64,000 bases of DNA from Anadara kagoshimensis (Eukaryota; Mollusca; Bivalvia; Arcoida; Arcidae). Below the pieces are notes generated by a model. It was not told the origin of the DNA. It did no database searches and saw only the letters and a list, made by a program, of their open reading frames with translations. The position numbers were made by a program, and so were the translations under genes. Below, piece after piece: positions 24,593 to 37,700 of this stretch (its first letter is position 1; each line of letters starts with the position of its first letter). The stretch spans positions 34,965,997 through 35,029,996 of the forward strand of contig CM037871.1 of NCBI GenBank assembly GCA_021292105.1. The letters run 5' to 3'.

Positions 24593-25607
24593 CAAACGTT
24601 GAGCATTTTTTTTGCTGTGCATTGTTTTATCATATTATGATTCATTTCTGAAATAATGATATACGCATATATACTTTACACTTAATGAGTATACATGTAT
24701 AATTTATAACTAAAGTATTCCAAACAATATTGACAGAACAAACTGGGACTAATAAAAGTGATAAGCTAAAAATAAGACCAACATATTAGTTTAAAATCAT
24801 ATTTTTAAGAAAGAAAATAATGATATTTTTATGAGAGAAAATTGCCAATCAATATGCCAAAATGGATTAATACAAGGACATCTGCACTAAATGATTTATC
24901 ATAAAAAATATCGATCAATTATTTATAGTGAGTATGTGAAATACTCTTTAAAGCGGCATCAGCATTATTGCAGCTATTCGCGGCTAAATAAGTAAATCCA
25001 TCATTTATACATGTTTGTACAGGTATGTCCAGTTTCAATTTACTTACATTTTCTGTAAACAGAGGGTTCTTTTTAGAAATTTTTTCAGGCTGTAAAATCA
25101 AACAAAGAATTATTTGGATGCTTTTTTCTGTTTCAATTTGATATAATTATATTTAACAAAAAAGAAATCATAGCAAAATCAGAAGAACTGTTAAATAAAA
25201 TGATTGTGCTAATAACTAATGTCATTCTCATGAGAATGACATACATATTTTACAAATAACTTTTTTTGGTTAAATTTCATGCAAGCAAAATTTCATACAA
25301 ATTAATTTTCATTCATACATATTTTAATTACTGTACAATGATTAGCAAAGGGACACACACACACATCAGAGATATTCAGAAACACACATGCAAATACATA
25401 TGCTGACACACATACACACACAGGCAAATAGAAGCACAGCAGCAGTATTATAGGGTTTTAAGCACATATCAAGCCGTCTACAAGCATTTTTGGTAAATTA
25501 CAAATGTACATGAACATCAGTTAACATTTTTCTTGGTAGCAAATGACGTCAAATTTTCAAAAAAAAGAAACATTAATGAAATATGATACTCCAGGAGTAA
25601 CATGTAT
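24593..25607. other. intergenic, possible micro-exon
   Basis: AT-rich. At 25048-25089 (minus) a 42-nt open stretch sits between attttacag and gtaagt, but no host gene is recognised around it. A perfect 20-bp palindrome (gtcattctcatgagaatgac) lies at 25221-25240 and a CA-rich patch at 25354-25425. Confidence 0.4.
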
Positions 25608-25668
25608 CAGGGTTTGTACAGACATTTGGACTCCATTTAAGGACTTTTCCAGGCCTGTGCGAACCCTG
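25608..25668. mobile_element. 61-bp hAT-like micro-MITE
   Basis: Ends CAGGGTTTGTACAGACATTT and GGCCTGTGCGAACCCTG, flanked by a perfect 5-bp duplication TGTAT (25603-25607 and 25669-25673). Same family as 36738-37167 but reduced almost to the two ends. Confidence 0.8.
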
Positions 25669-25673
25669 TGTAT

Positions 25674-27071
25674 ATATCACAGACCAAAAATAAATATACA
25701 ACAGTTTATCCATATATTATGAGTAATGTCCAGACTGATTCTGGACTTAAGTATTTGTTTTAAATCTATATCATTTATATAGAGATTAAAAATGTCCTGT
25801 GTTTACTGCTAGATGTGAATTGGTAAATATAACACAGATTAGACTGCATGTCATTTAAATAAATTAAAGTTTTATACAGATATATGTACGGTATCTGAAT
25901 CTTTGTATGCAAACAGATTCTACAAATAGTGAGGCTTACAGGTCAGGAATCGTAAAACAATTCTGTCAGTTATTAAGTAACACCTGGCAACCAAGACCCC
26001 GAATTAAAATTAAAGAAAATGACATATTATGAGTGAATGAATGATTCAAATGTTGAAAACAATTCTTCCCCAATTCATATATTCCTGATCATGGACAGAC
26101 ACAAAGTGATTCACTATAACAAAATAGAAATTTAACATATTTCATATATGAATTAAGCGTTCAATTGCAAAAAAAACTTAACTTTTTGACAAAAATGATG
26201 TCAATGACAATAACAGAAAAAAGAACTTCTAACAAAAAAGAGAAAATGCCAAGTCAACATATAAAAATTATGTATAAATAAATTACCAATATCTGAGAGG
26301 AATGCTAGTTGAATGAGCAACATTTTTATTTCAAGATAAAACCCGAAGAAAAGATAACAGTATTACTAAACAAATAACAAGAATGCTATAAACTGTTTTG
26401 TCTAATTTATAACAAAAGAAAAACCATTAAAATGATATTGCCATGGTAACCAGCCTAAGCACATAATGCAGTTTTAAAAACTTAAAAAGACACAAAAACT
26501 GACAAAATTCCCCACCACTTGAATTTTCCAAGTGCAGTGTCTTTTTTTGTGTACAGTATTATTTATATCAAAGTTACTATTTTGACAGTACAATGGTATG
26601 CCATTATAAAGTATGGAAAGGGGAATAAAATTAATCAGGAAAATTTAAAAGATCGTGTTCTGAATGTTATGTTGGTAAATGCTACATTATACACATACTG
26701 GTAAATACTGGTTAATGCATGTTTATTGAATATGACTTAGCTAACACTTGTGAGCTGTTGCTGATAAATATTTTACAATACAGTTTACACAGTGGTGTAT
26801 GTTCCACAATATTCATAACACTTTCTCATTTCATTTTCATACACAAAGGCAGAATTTTATATTTAATGACAACAAAACAATTAACATATATAAGCTCCAA
26901 CAATAAACATAAGTTGTAAGGCAGATCACTATCTGTTCATACTTGCATTTTGCCATAAATTCTTTCCACACAACAATAACATTAAATTTATATGTAATGA
27001 GGTTCATTCATCTACCACTTCTTAACTCTTAACACATAGCTATTATTCCCAATAGACTGCAATAACAACCA
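25674..27071. other. intergenic, nothing recognised
   Basis: AT-rich; the open frames at 26519-26919 (plus) have no recognisable motif and a composition like the surrounding non-coding DNA. Confidence 0.4.
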
Positions 27072-27324
27072 CCTGTATATAAAGGCCACCTGTTTATTAA
27101 AAGAAGTGTTTAAGGTCCTTCTGTTTCATATTTTAACCAACAAAAGCCTCTGTATAAAGACCAATAGTCTATATAGTTTATATTTCTTACCTGTATATAA
27201 AGGTCACCTGTTTATTAAAAGAAGTGTTTAAAGTCCTTCTTTTCACCAACAAAAGCCTCTGTATAAAGACCAGAAGTCTATATAGTTTATTTCTTACATC
27301 CTGTGGGTGGTCTTTATATACAGG
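27072..27324. mobile_element. MITE, CCTGTATATAAAGG family, internally duplicated
   Basis: Ends cctgtatataaaggccacct and gggtggtctttatatacagg. The left ~115 bp is tandemly duplicated (second copy begins at 27191). A related copy lies at 44096-44269. Confidence 0.75.
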
Positions 27325-27424
27325 TTTTATGTACATGTACCGTACTTTGAAGTTTTCTAAACAAATGACATTATTTTTGAATTATGTAATATCAACATTT
27401 TCTATATCTATTGGTTGACAAAGA

Positions 27425-27588
27425 TAAAATGGCACACTGTTTATAAACACTTGCGAGTCTAAACAAACTATACAGGTAACAATAGCATGTCAGTATTTGA
27501 ATTTACCACACCTTCTTGCTCTATATATTGTAGTAACCCTGTATACATTATTTAGACTTGTCTATGTTTATACACAGTGTGCCACTTT
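27425..27588. mobile_element. MITE with TGGCACACTG ends
   Basis: Inverted ends taaaatggcacactgtttat and atacacagtgtgccacttta; about 164 bp, non-coding. Confidence 0.75.
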
Positions 27589-29990
27589 AACTTTGTGGAC
27601 CTATAGTTCTGAAGAAATGCTGATTCTACACAAACATTATCACACCAAACACAATAATAGTTAGACCCATTAATAGGGTATTTATCCTCATCCACTTAGT
27701 GGTCAGATATTCTAGATTTATAATCATGTTACATCATAATTAATAATAGAGAATATCTATAAATAGTAACGAGCAATAGTCTTAAGTTTTAATGTTGTTT
27801 TTACTTGTCATTTACAGTTTTTCTCAAATTAACATAAATTTTTTAGCTGAATAATGGTTCTTTTAAAACTTTAACCAAGTGGCTTATTAAGTCAATTGCT
27901 GAATAGGAAAAAAATCATTTTTTCTGTAGTTAATGGTGTTACGTCAATATATTCAAGCTTGACTGAACAAGTTGTAGAAAACTGACTATTTGACATTAAT
28001 TTTTGTGAGCCCAAGGACCATAACAACCATTTTATTAAACTTGATCTTTAATTTTATATTTATATAACCATACGTATACCATATATCAAAACAATATCTT
28101 TAATCATAAAGTGTATAAAATGATATGCCAGATGAACATAGTGCAAACAAGTCCCTTTCAGCTTTGCAAGTAGGGGACTAAAATAATTTAAATGGCATGT
28201 TTCTGGCAATGAACTTCTAACAGACAGATGGCAAAGCAGGTATTGACTGTAAATCAATAATGGTATAAGATGCCAGACTCTCTAGAGCCAAAAGCCTTGG
28301 TGTATTTGTTCAACTAGACTAAGAACTTTCAAATGGGTTAACAGAGACACTGGTGTGACAGTCTCTCCATAGCTATGACCATTGATATGACAATTTGTAA
28401 GACCATTTTCCTGATTTAAAAATCTTAAGGTACAGAAATAGAGGTCTTATTCTGATGGTCTTTCCAGATTTAACAGCCATAATGTATGACACAACTCTCC
28501 CTATTATGAAGGATTTTCCCCCAAAGTTATGGCCCCTAGTTACGTAAACCACCATCGTCTTCAGTTACACTGTAACTATTAAGTAAAGGTACAATCACAG
28601 ATAGACTGACTGACAAGAAAAACACACATATATTATAACAATACTCTTAGTTAAAAATCAATCAGAAACAAATTACAGATACAATACATGGCATGTGTTT
28701 TAATTAAAAATATATAATTTTGTTTTCAAAATGAAATGTTGCATGAATTATACAACATTAGTTTTGCAGAGGGAGGACCTCATGAGGATTGCATTCTTCA
28801 CAGCTGATGTTTGTATAGCAGTACAGACCGAGTCAGTAAGTATACAATTAGATTTTCAAATTAAATCTTGATTCCACTTTTCCGGCCATCATCTTCTCAA
28901 TGGTTACGTACACTTGATAAGTTACATATTTCCTGGTTATAACTGGTATCACTCCCAATTATTTAAACCAATGAGGACACTATACATTGTACTCTCAGGA
29001 CCTGCCGTTCACAATTTCTTTCAAAATAATGCCACTTTTCCATATAAGATCTAAAATGTAGAAATTTAAAATAAGCATTAAAATCAAGACACTTCTTAGT
29101 GGGCGAATTACTGATGTACTAATTAACTGCATATAATCAGGTTGACATTTTGTACTTCAAACTTTTGTGTCCGGTTGACTGATTAATTGATTGATTGACT
29201 GATTGAATTTTACATACATGTAAACAAGAATACCAAGACTATTGTGCCAACACCAAGATGTCATCAACAATACAGGGCTACCGTTAAGTGTAGTTGCAGA
29301 AATATACATGTATGCCAAAATTATGCAATTTCCTTGTGTCACGTCAATGGCAAAGATGCATTCACTTTTTACTCTCATTCTAAATACCCAATATTTAAAA
29401 CATTTGAACGTTTTTCTTCTTTAAATGCTCAAAACTGTATTACATTAGTTTTATTGCTTTAATTATACAGTTTTGGAGATTTTGTCCATGTTTCAGGAAA
29501 AAGAACTGAGCCAATACAAACAATATGCTTTATCTCCCTGATCTAGTTAAGAGAAAATTCCATACCCAAACTCTTGGGTTCAAATTCTCAGGGTCCAAGG
29601 CCCTAGACCTACTGATTTTACATTGGGACCTTTATATTTCAGCTGTAAACACCTGATGTACTGTCTTTTTTTACCATGATAGTCCTTCTTCTAGATTATA
29701 ACATAACTGCACATCAGCCTAATTTCAATGTTGATATTGGACTTTCCAAACTTTATTTGGGACTTGCCAAAAATAAGGGCATATGGTCCTGGACTTTCCA
29801 TTACAAAACATAACTTTTAACCCCTACAACTTAAGTATCATTAACTATAAAAGTTAAAGTAATACCTACTTTCATTGCTACCATTTGATCGCTCAGATTA
29901 TGACATAATAACGGTGTTTGATAAATTTGAGAAAGACTTGTAATGAACAAGCAAATTCATTGAATTACAATCCCCGCCAGTGGGTACTAT
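27589..29990. other. intergenic, nothing recognised
   Basis: No coding similarity. The open frames at 28060-28555 and 29157-29462 lack motifs and overlap each other on both strands, as expected of chance. Confidence 0.4.
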
Positions 29991-30250
29991 TTGTGATGAG
30001 CACTTATGTTCAAAGGGCCTAACTCACAAGAAAATGAGTAAAGCAACTCGGGTGAATGATATGTGAATTTCCTATCAATGTTGACGCTTTGCATCAAGTT
30101 TCATAAAATAGTACATAAAAGTTTTGGAGAATTACTCTGGTTTCTATACGGACGGAAGGGCGGATGTTAAAATTTAATATCCCTCTTTTCTTCAAAACTA
30201 TAGGAAATAGACTTTTGGACAGTGGTGACAAGAGATGGGATAAAAATACT

Positions 30251-31707
30251 AGAGGCTCCCAGGAGCCTGTATAGCTCACCTTGGTAGAGTTGTTGCAGAA
30301 TGAAAATCAACAGATTGTCTAATGTTTAAATAAATGCTTGAAATTTATTACACAATATTTATTTCTATCACAAAATTTCAATATTATTTCCTTTCAAAAC
30401 TAAACCACTAAACCATATTTCAAAATTTTGAGACAATACATACCAAGTATCATCGACTTTTCATGTATAATACCTGAGAAATTTACCATATCCAAAAACT
30501 AGTCAATGGACCATGGAATTAAGGTCAAGGACAAAAGCCATAAGGCAGTCTGACTGATGTACTATGGTGGCCACCTTTGATTACGTGCGAACATGTCGGA
30601 CACAATATTTCAGGTAGACCACACAAGGACTATTGTCACAAAGTTTGGTTGCAATTGGCCACGTGGTTTCACAGGAGTTGATTTTTAAATGCAGATGTTA
30701 TTTTAAAATACCAAATGTAAAGACCCAATGACTATTGTGGCCGAGTTTGGTTCCAATTGACTCAGTAGTTTCAGAGAAAAACATGTTTGAACGTATTTTT
30801 CCATAGGGTCTAATGTTAAAATATGTTCTCCACTGACAGCCATCTTGGATTTTGTGTGGCCATCAAAAACACCAATGTTGTAAGGGGCCACCCAAAGACT
30901 ATTGTGGCCAAGTTTGGTTCCAATTGGCTTAGGGGTTTTAGAGAAAAAGATCTTTGAAATTGTTCCCATAGGGTCCAATGTTAACCAATGTTCCCCGTTG
31001 GTGGCCATCTTGGATCAGGTGCAGACTTTAAAAAACACGAGTTTCAGAAGGTACCATCTAAGGAATTCTATGACCAAGTTTGGTTCCGATTGGCTCAGTA
31101 GTTTCAGAGAAAAATATCTTTGAACGTATTTTCCCATAAGGTCCAATGTTAAAATATGTTCTCCGCTGGCGGCCATCTTGGATTTGGTGCGGCCCTCAAA
31201 AACCCCAATATTGAAAGGGGCCAATCAAAGACTATTGTGGCCAAGTTTGGTTCCCATTGACTAAAGGGTTTTAGAGAAAAAGATCTTTGATATTGTTCCC
31301 ATAGGGTCCAATGTTAACCTATGTTCCCTGCTGACCGCCATCTTGGATTAAGTGCAAACTTTAAAAACACTGGTTTCAGAAGGTACCATCTAAGGACTAC
31401 TGTGACCAAGTTTGGTTCCAATTGGCTCAGTAGTTTCAGAGAAAAATATCTTTAAACATATTTTCCCATAGGGTCCAATGTTAATCTATGGTCCTCGCTG
31501 GCGGCCATCTTGGATTAGGTGCGGACATGTCGGACACAATTTTTTAAAGTAGACCACCCAAGGACTATTGTGACAAAGTTTGGTTGCAAATGGCACAGCG
31601 GTTTCTGAGGAGTTGATCTTTAACGACGGACGGACGACGACGACGACGACGGACGCAAAGTGATGGCAAAAGCTCACATGCCTTTTAGGCCAGGTGAGCT
31701 AAAAAAA
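30251..31707 (+). mobile_element. hairpin-ended element with ~165-bp tandem units, copy 2
   Basis: Same architecture as 23325-24592. The 5' hairpin is AGGCTCC / GGAGCCT, then gtatagctcacct. Five to six ~165-bp units with aagtttggttccaattggct and cccatagggtccaatgt follow, then a GACG-type simple repeat (31622-31655). The end is agctcacatgcc...ggccaggtgagct followed by A's. It ends about 75 bp from the CERT1 stop, so it borders or overlaps the CERT1 3' end in antisense. Confidence 0.7.
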
Positions 31708-31726
31708 GGGGTATTATAACAAGATT

Positions 31727-31732
31727 TTTATT
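31727..31732 (-). promoter_or_regulatory. AATAAA poly(A) signal of CERT1
   Basis: The only AATAAA close after the CERT1 stop, about 51 nt downstream on the minus strand. It predicts a very short 3'UTR ending near the edge of the repeat at 31707. Confidence 0.6.
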
Positions 31733-31783
31733 GTACATTCAGCTGGCAGATGTAATGAATAAATAATCTTACCACTTAAAAAT

Positions 31784-31911
31784 TTAAAATAAAATGGGTT
31801 TGTTGGCTGTTGCGTCTTTAACATATGAAGTAAAGCGTTTAACAAATCTCGGATATTCACGCTTATATACTGCTCGTAGAACTGAAGCTGGGGCCCAGCC
31901 ACCAGGATTTA
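31784..31911 (-). CDS. CERT1: CERT1 exon 14 with stop
   Basis: 128 nt: [40 protein letters not shown] and LF then TAA. Near-identical to the human C-terminus. Confidence 0.95.
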
Positions 31912-34689
31912 CTGTAAAAAAAAAAAAACAAATAAATAAATAAATAAATATATCTCTATATATGTACCAATGGCTTACATGTATTACAGAAGTCACTAGG
32001 GCTGAAACGATTCACAGAGGTTTTGATTCTGTTCAATTAATTTTACTCGGTTCGGTATTCCGATTTTTTTCAGGTTCATTTCTGTTTTCTAGTCTGTTTT
32101 GCGTTTTTAACTTTAGTGTAAACAATATGGCATTGATAAATTACATTGATAATCTTGTTTATTAGTTGTTACATGTTATTGTTTAATGGCAATGTTTAAA
32201 ATTTTTGTTAAAAATAAAAATTACATGTACATGAAAGTATTAAAAATCTTGTGTTGACTCTTTTCATCTTTTAAATTGTATTCAGTGTATCATATCGAAA
32301 ATAACTGTATCGCCACCTTTGTTGTCACAATACATATAATATTGCGAGGGGTGTGTATCATTTCAGCCCTTAAAGTCAGACAGTTTGAGTTTTTTTTTTT
32401 TTTACACACAGCCCTATATTCAAGTATATTTAAATTGAAATTTCATACCAACTAGATAAATTCTGACTTATGTTTGCAGTACTTTAAAAGTAAAATTATC
32501 AAATTATAGTAATTTTCTCTATGAACACTGGTTGGAGCAGTATTTCTTTTCTCGAATATCTCAAACAGTCTGATAAATCAAGCTCAAAATTTTAATCATA
32601 TGCACATCAAGTTATCTGGCCCATCAGTGAATGAGCAATCTAAAGCACATGCCTATGGACCACAGAAACCCTCACAGACTATGTTCTAATCCCACTTGGG
32701 CAAATCTTAGTGTGACAAGGTTTGTCAATGTGCTTGCCAATATGCCAGTGGTATTCTCCATTCACTACATTTTGCTGTCACCATACATGAACTGACCACT
32801 TTGATAAAATTGAGAGTATCTTTACTTGTAAAAAACCATTACTTCACTCTATTACACTTTAAAATGATCTGGAGTTTGACTGTATCAAGATATTATGAAT
32901 AAGAAGGACAAAGTAGGCCATAGCTCCTAAATGTATCTAGATTTCTCTATGTAACACTAAATGTATCTAGATTTCTCTATGTAACACTACTACCCGCTTG
33001 GTGCAAACACACCTATAACACATACTGGATATTCTACAACGCACTAAGGCCGTGATTTATTACCGAGTACCCCTGAATTTTTTACTTTTACATTGTACCA
33101 CATAAATGACTGTGTTCTACCCAGTGCGTTGCCAAACTGACAAAAAACCTGTGCAATTACATTTTATAAACACCGTGAAAATACAACTACACCACCAAGT
33201 GGTATGCAGATAGAGAAATTTATTCTATACTTATTCCGTTGTCAAACATATAGAATAACATTTATATTGGGTACATACCATCAGCAGTGTAACTAATTTT
33301 ACATTTAATGTTGTCTCGTGTGATATTACCATCCTCGGGAGGCTCTATAATCGTCTGACAAATCATAGCTACATTCATTATAACACGCACATATTTATTA
33401 GTCTACAAATACAAAAATTACACTTATTTATTTCAAAGTGCCAACACGCACATATTTATTAGTCTACAAATACAAAAATTACACTTATTTATTTCAAAGT
33501 GCCAACACGCACATATTTATTAGTCTACAAATACAAAAATTACACTTATTTATTTCAAAGTGCCAACACGCACATATTTATTAGTCTACAAATACAAAAA
33601 TTACACTTATTTATTTCAAAGTGCCAACACGCACATATTTATTAGTCTACAAATACAAAAATTACACTTATTTATTTCAAAGTGCCAACACGCACATATT
33701 TATTAGTCTACAAATACAAAAATTACACTTATTTATTTCAAAGTGCCAACACGCACATATTTATTAGTCTACAAATACAAAAATTACACTTATTTATTTC
33801 AAAGTGCCAACACGCACATATTTATTAGTCTACAAATACAAAAATTGCACTTATTTATTTCAAAGTGCCAACACGCACATATTTATTAGTCTACAAATAC
33901 AAAAATTACACTTATTTATTTCAAAGTGCCAACACGCACATATTTATTAGTCTACAAATACAAAAATTACACTTATTTATTTCAAAGTGCCAACACGCAC
34001 ATATTTATTAGTCTACAAATACAAAAATTACACTTATTTATTTCAAAGTGCCAACACGCACATATTTATTAGTCTACAAATACAAAAATTACACTTATTT
34101 ATTTCAAAGTGCCAACACGCACATATTTATTAGTCTACAAATACAAAAATTACACTTATTTATTTCAAAGTGCCAAAAGTTTTTTTTATTGTAAATACAA
34201 CCCAAATTGCATTCAGGGGTCAGTTGTTCGAAGTGTGATTAGTTTAATCAACTAATTAGGTCAAAGTTTAAATAATGCATAATTTTGAATCTGTTGTGAA
34301 ATTAATGTTCAAAATGTCGTAATGAATATAATTTCATCAAACTGAAGCACATGGTTATACATCTATGGATTTAGTAATGGTATGTTGATTTTAATTGATG
34401 TTTTGAATTTGTGTGAATCATTGATTAAACAAATATAGTTTGGAACAACTGGGTTCTGATGTAGAAGACAATACTAAACAAGATGGAGCCAAAAACAGGA
34501 TTATTACCATTAACATGGCTCATGTCAGTAAATTACTTATTGATTTGTAACCAAAAATATTACTGCTATTTCCAACCTACTGACATACTCAAGTATGTTA
34601 TTAACAAAATGTTGACACACAATGCACAAGTTAGACAAAGAATGATCATGGTAGCTCATCTGAACACTTTGTGCTCACATTGTGAGAGA

Positions 34690-34720
<31 letters not shown>

Positions 34721-37700
34721 GGTGAGAGTACTTACTGGAATTTGTTCACTATCAGTTGAATAATTAACAACAATCCATCTATCTGGATCTTCATCTGTTT
34801 CTCCGTCTACATGTCTAATATGTGACCAGAACACAGCATCTCTTTGTGACGCTGGCCAAACACGTTTTATAATATTATGACTAATAAATGTATCTTCTGA
34901 CCACCATTCAATGGCTCTACTGCTCTCTAATGTTACTGAAATACAGAAGAAACATTAGTATTGGACATTTTCATACTGTTGACAAAATCCAGGAAAAAGT
35001 AAAGACTTCAAAAAATAATGTACAATCCTATAATATAGGTTGCTTTACAGCCCTCAATTTTGTCCACTAAATGACCAGCTTGTCCACTTTAAATTTGAAC
35101 TTTTGTGACTAGAGAACAGATTTTATTACTGTGTTACAGAATTTTCATGATAATGTTGCTATTTCAGGCAATATAATGGACACTCTACATCATCATTATT
35201 GTTATTAATAACACTGATGTATATAAGTGATTGTAAGTCAGTTTTAAAAATGTGCATTTTTGTTCTCCGTGCCTAAATTTTCCTTCATTTGGAAAAAAAA
35301 AGTTGCCTGGCCACTTGGATTTCCACTGGTCACCAGAAAATTTAATTTGGTGGCCAGCTGGCCACTTAAGTTTTAAAACCCACATTAAGGGCTGTTTATT
35401 TTCATGAAAAGAACATGTAGTGTCAAAGACAGTAGGAGGCTAAATTTGTGAAAACTTGAATTTACCAGCTTGAACTTTAAATGCATGTATTTGTGATTTT
35501 TCACACTTGCTTTGTTTTCTAACAACCTTTGTATTATATACTGGTATCTAAATAAAATGTGTAATAATTCTACCAGGTTAGTATGAAACTCTTTCAATAA
35601 GTGTCTTCACTCACTAATCTATTCAATAAATGACCCCAGGCTCTGCTCAGAATAAGAGCAATGTCTACCTTGATGACCCATTCATGTTGTATCAATGCAA
35701 AGTATCGGTAAGTACACCTCTGTAATTTTCAATTTATCATAGCTGCATAATAAATAACTTTGACTGATATAAATCTCCACAAAATTAGAATTTGAGACTC
35801 AATATAACAAAATCAACATAATCTACAGTATTACAACTTACAATATATTGTAGCTCCAAATTAATATGAAAGTATGTAAGACTATTACATGTATTAAGTA
35901 CATGTAAATAGATTTTTTTTGTCTTTTAATTTCTTTTACTTTGCAAAATGCTGACATATCCCATCTACCTGGTTTTTGTCACTTGATCTATGCACTACAT
36001 TCGGTATTGGTATATGACAAATTGTTTCATGTTGGTTCACATTTAACATTTTGTGCAAAGTTTGATCACAATTCATTCATAGACATGGAATTTGAAACAA
36101 TATTGGGATTGCCAGTCAGAAGGACAAACAGACAGATGGAAAGAATGATTTCTGTATATCCCTATATTCTGTTTGCAGAGGGTATAATTAATGTAGTTTC
36201 TAAGGTACTAACTAAATTAACATGATAATAAATGACTTGTTGAATGGCTAATGCCTAAATGTCATTCAATAATAAGATAACTGTAACTTACCATCCCAGT
36301 CAAGTCTAACATCAATATCCCAGAAATAATGACACACTTCATGACCTGTAATGCCCTGGAACAAAAAAAAACAAACAACTGTTCTCAATAGTTTCAGACG
36401 AGATGCATATATTCCCTCAATAAAAAGTTAATAAAAATAAGTTTAAAGTTTTAAGACTAAATAAACTGATATCACTAACTTACTGAAACTAAAATTGGTC
36501 TTTCCAGTCTAACATCGCTGGACAATCCAGATACTAGCCCCTCCCCCACCCCACCCCACCCCACCCCACCCCACCCCACAAGAAAACACTCATTTACAAG
36601 TTTAATTATTGCTGCATAAAAGAAAAAGGTAGTCAGATCTTAAGGAGCAGACTGGAGTGATGAAATGAGAGTTTTACACCCAACTTTCACTTATATAAAG
36701 GTGGTCAATTTAAGGATGGTGGAGGAAACTACAATATCAGGGTTCGTACAGACATTTTGGACTTCAAATTTAAGGACTTTTTAGGGTCTTTTCAGGGTCT
36801 CATTTGCAAATTTAAGGCCTAATCAGAGGGACAATTTTATAAGAAAAACAAAATCGTGCAAAGACAATTAAATCAATAAAACAATTACTTACATGTCCAT
36901 AGTAACGACACTTGAAGTAGGGGTTGAATTGGGTGTTCTGGAGGGCCAGTACCTTTAAATCACTCATTTCAATGTAACTTATTTATTTATTTATTTTGAT
37001 CAGTCTATTTACAACCATTTAATATCAACACCTATTTGGCAAAAGTCAAGGGCTTTTTGGGGCCTTTAGGATAAATTCAAGGGCTTTTTAGGGTCAGACT
37101 TGTTTTTAGGGTCTTTTTAGGGCAAACCTTAAAATTTAAAGACTTTTCGAGGCCTGTGCGAACCCTGAATATGGAAACCACCAGCCTGAAAAAAAGCAAA
37201 CTGACGAACTTTCTCACACTAGGATCTTAGGAAGTTGGAGAGGCCATGATCCAGAAGTGTGTGCTTTAGACCACTTGTTCACCAGGGTCCCTGCATATAC
37301 AAGGAGGAACAAGTTTATAACCTTTATTTACCTTAACAGTATGACAAGCCTTTAGTGGGTCCACCACCACACCATCAATTTCTAATTCACGTTTATAAAC
37401 TTTAAGATCCCCTTCTTCAGCTATACACTGCCAGAGATCATGTCCATCATCATTCCTGTGCTCCAAATTCTTCAAATGTGTCTCCACTAATTTATTTATC
37501 TATAAGAGAAAATAAACAGGCATACAAATTATCATTTGCTAAAGCTAGAGGAAAATTTGAACAGTAAATATTTCTAGTGGCAACTAATATGTTACACCTG
37601 TCCAAATTAAAATTTACAGCTTGAAATAGAGGATATAAATTTCAGAGAGATTTAAACATTCAGAAACTTTTTTTCATGAAGTAATTAAATTAACCTTTCA

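Noticed and set aside
30703-31224. Two minus-strand open frames with repeating peptide (SGEHILTLDPM)
   Set aside because: They come from the ~165-bp tandem units of a mobile element; the unit is a multiple of 3, so open frames persist without selection.
33382-34174. CRISPR array
   Set aside because: The units are head-to-tail with no unique spacers and the context is an animal intron.
34646-34834. Open frame through the GA tract as part of CERT1 exon 12
   Set aside because: The donor gtaagt at 34735 ends the exon before the (GA)n tract; similarity to human stops there.
36545-36580. Interstitial telomere repeat
   Set aside because: The unit is CCCCA, not the animal telomere unit CCCTAA.
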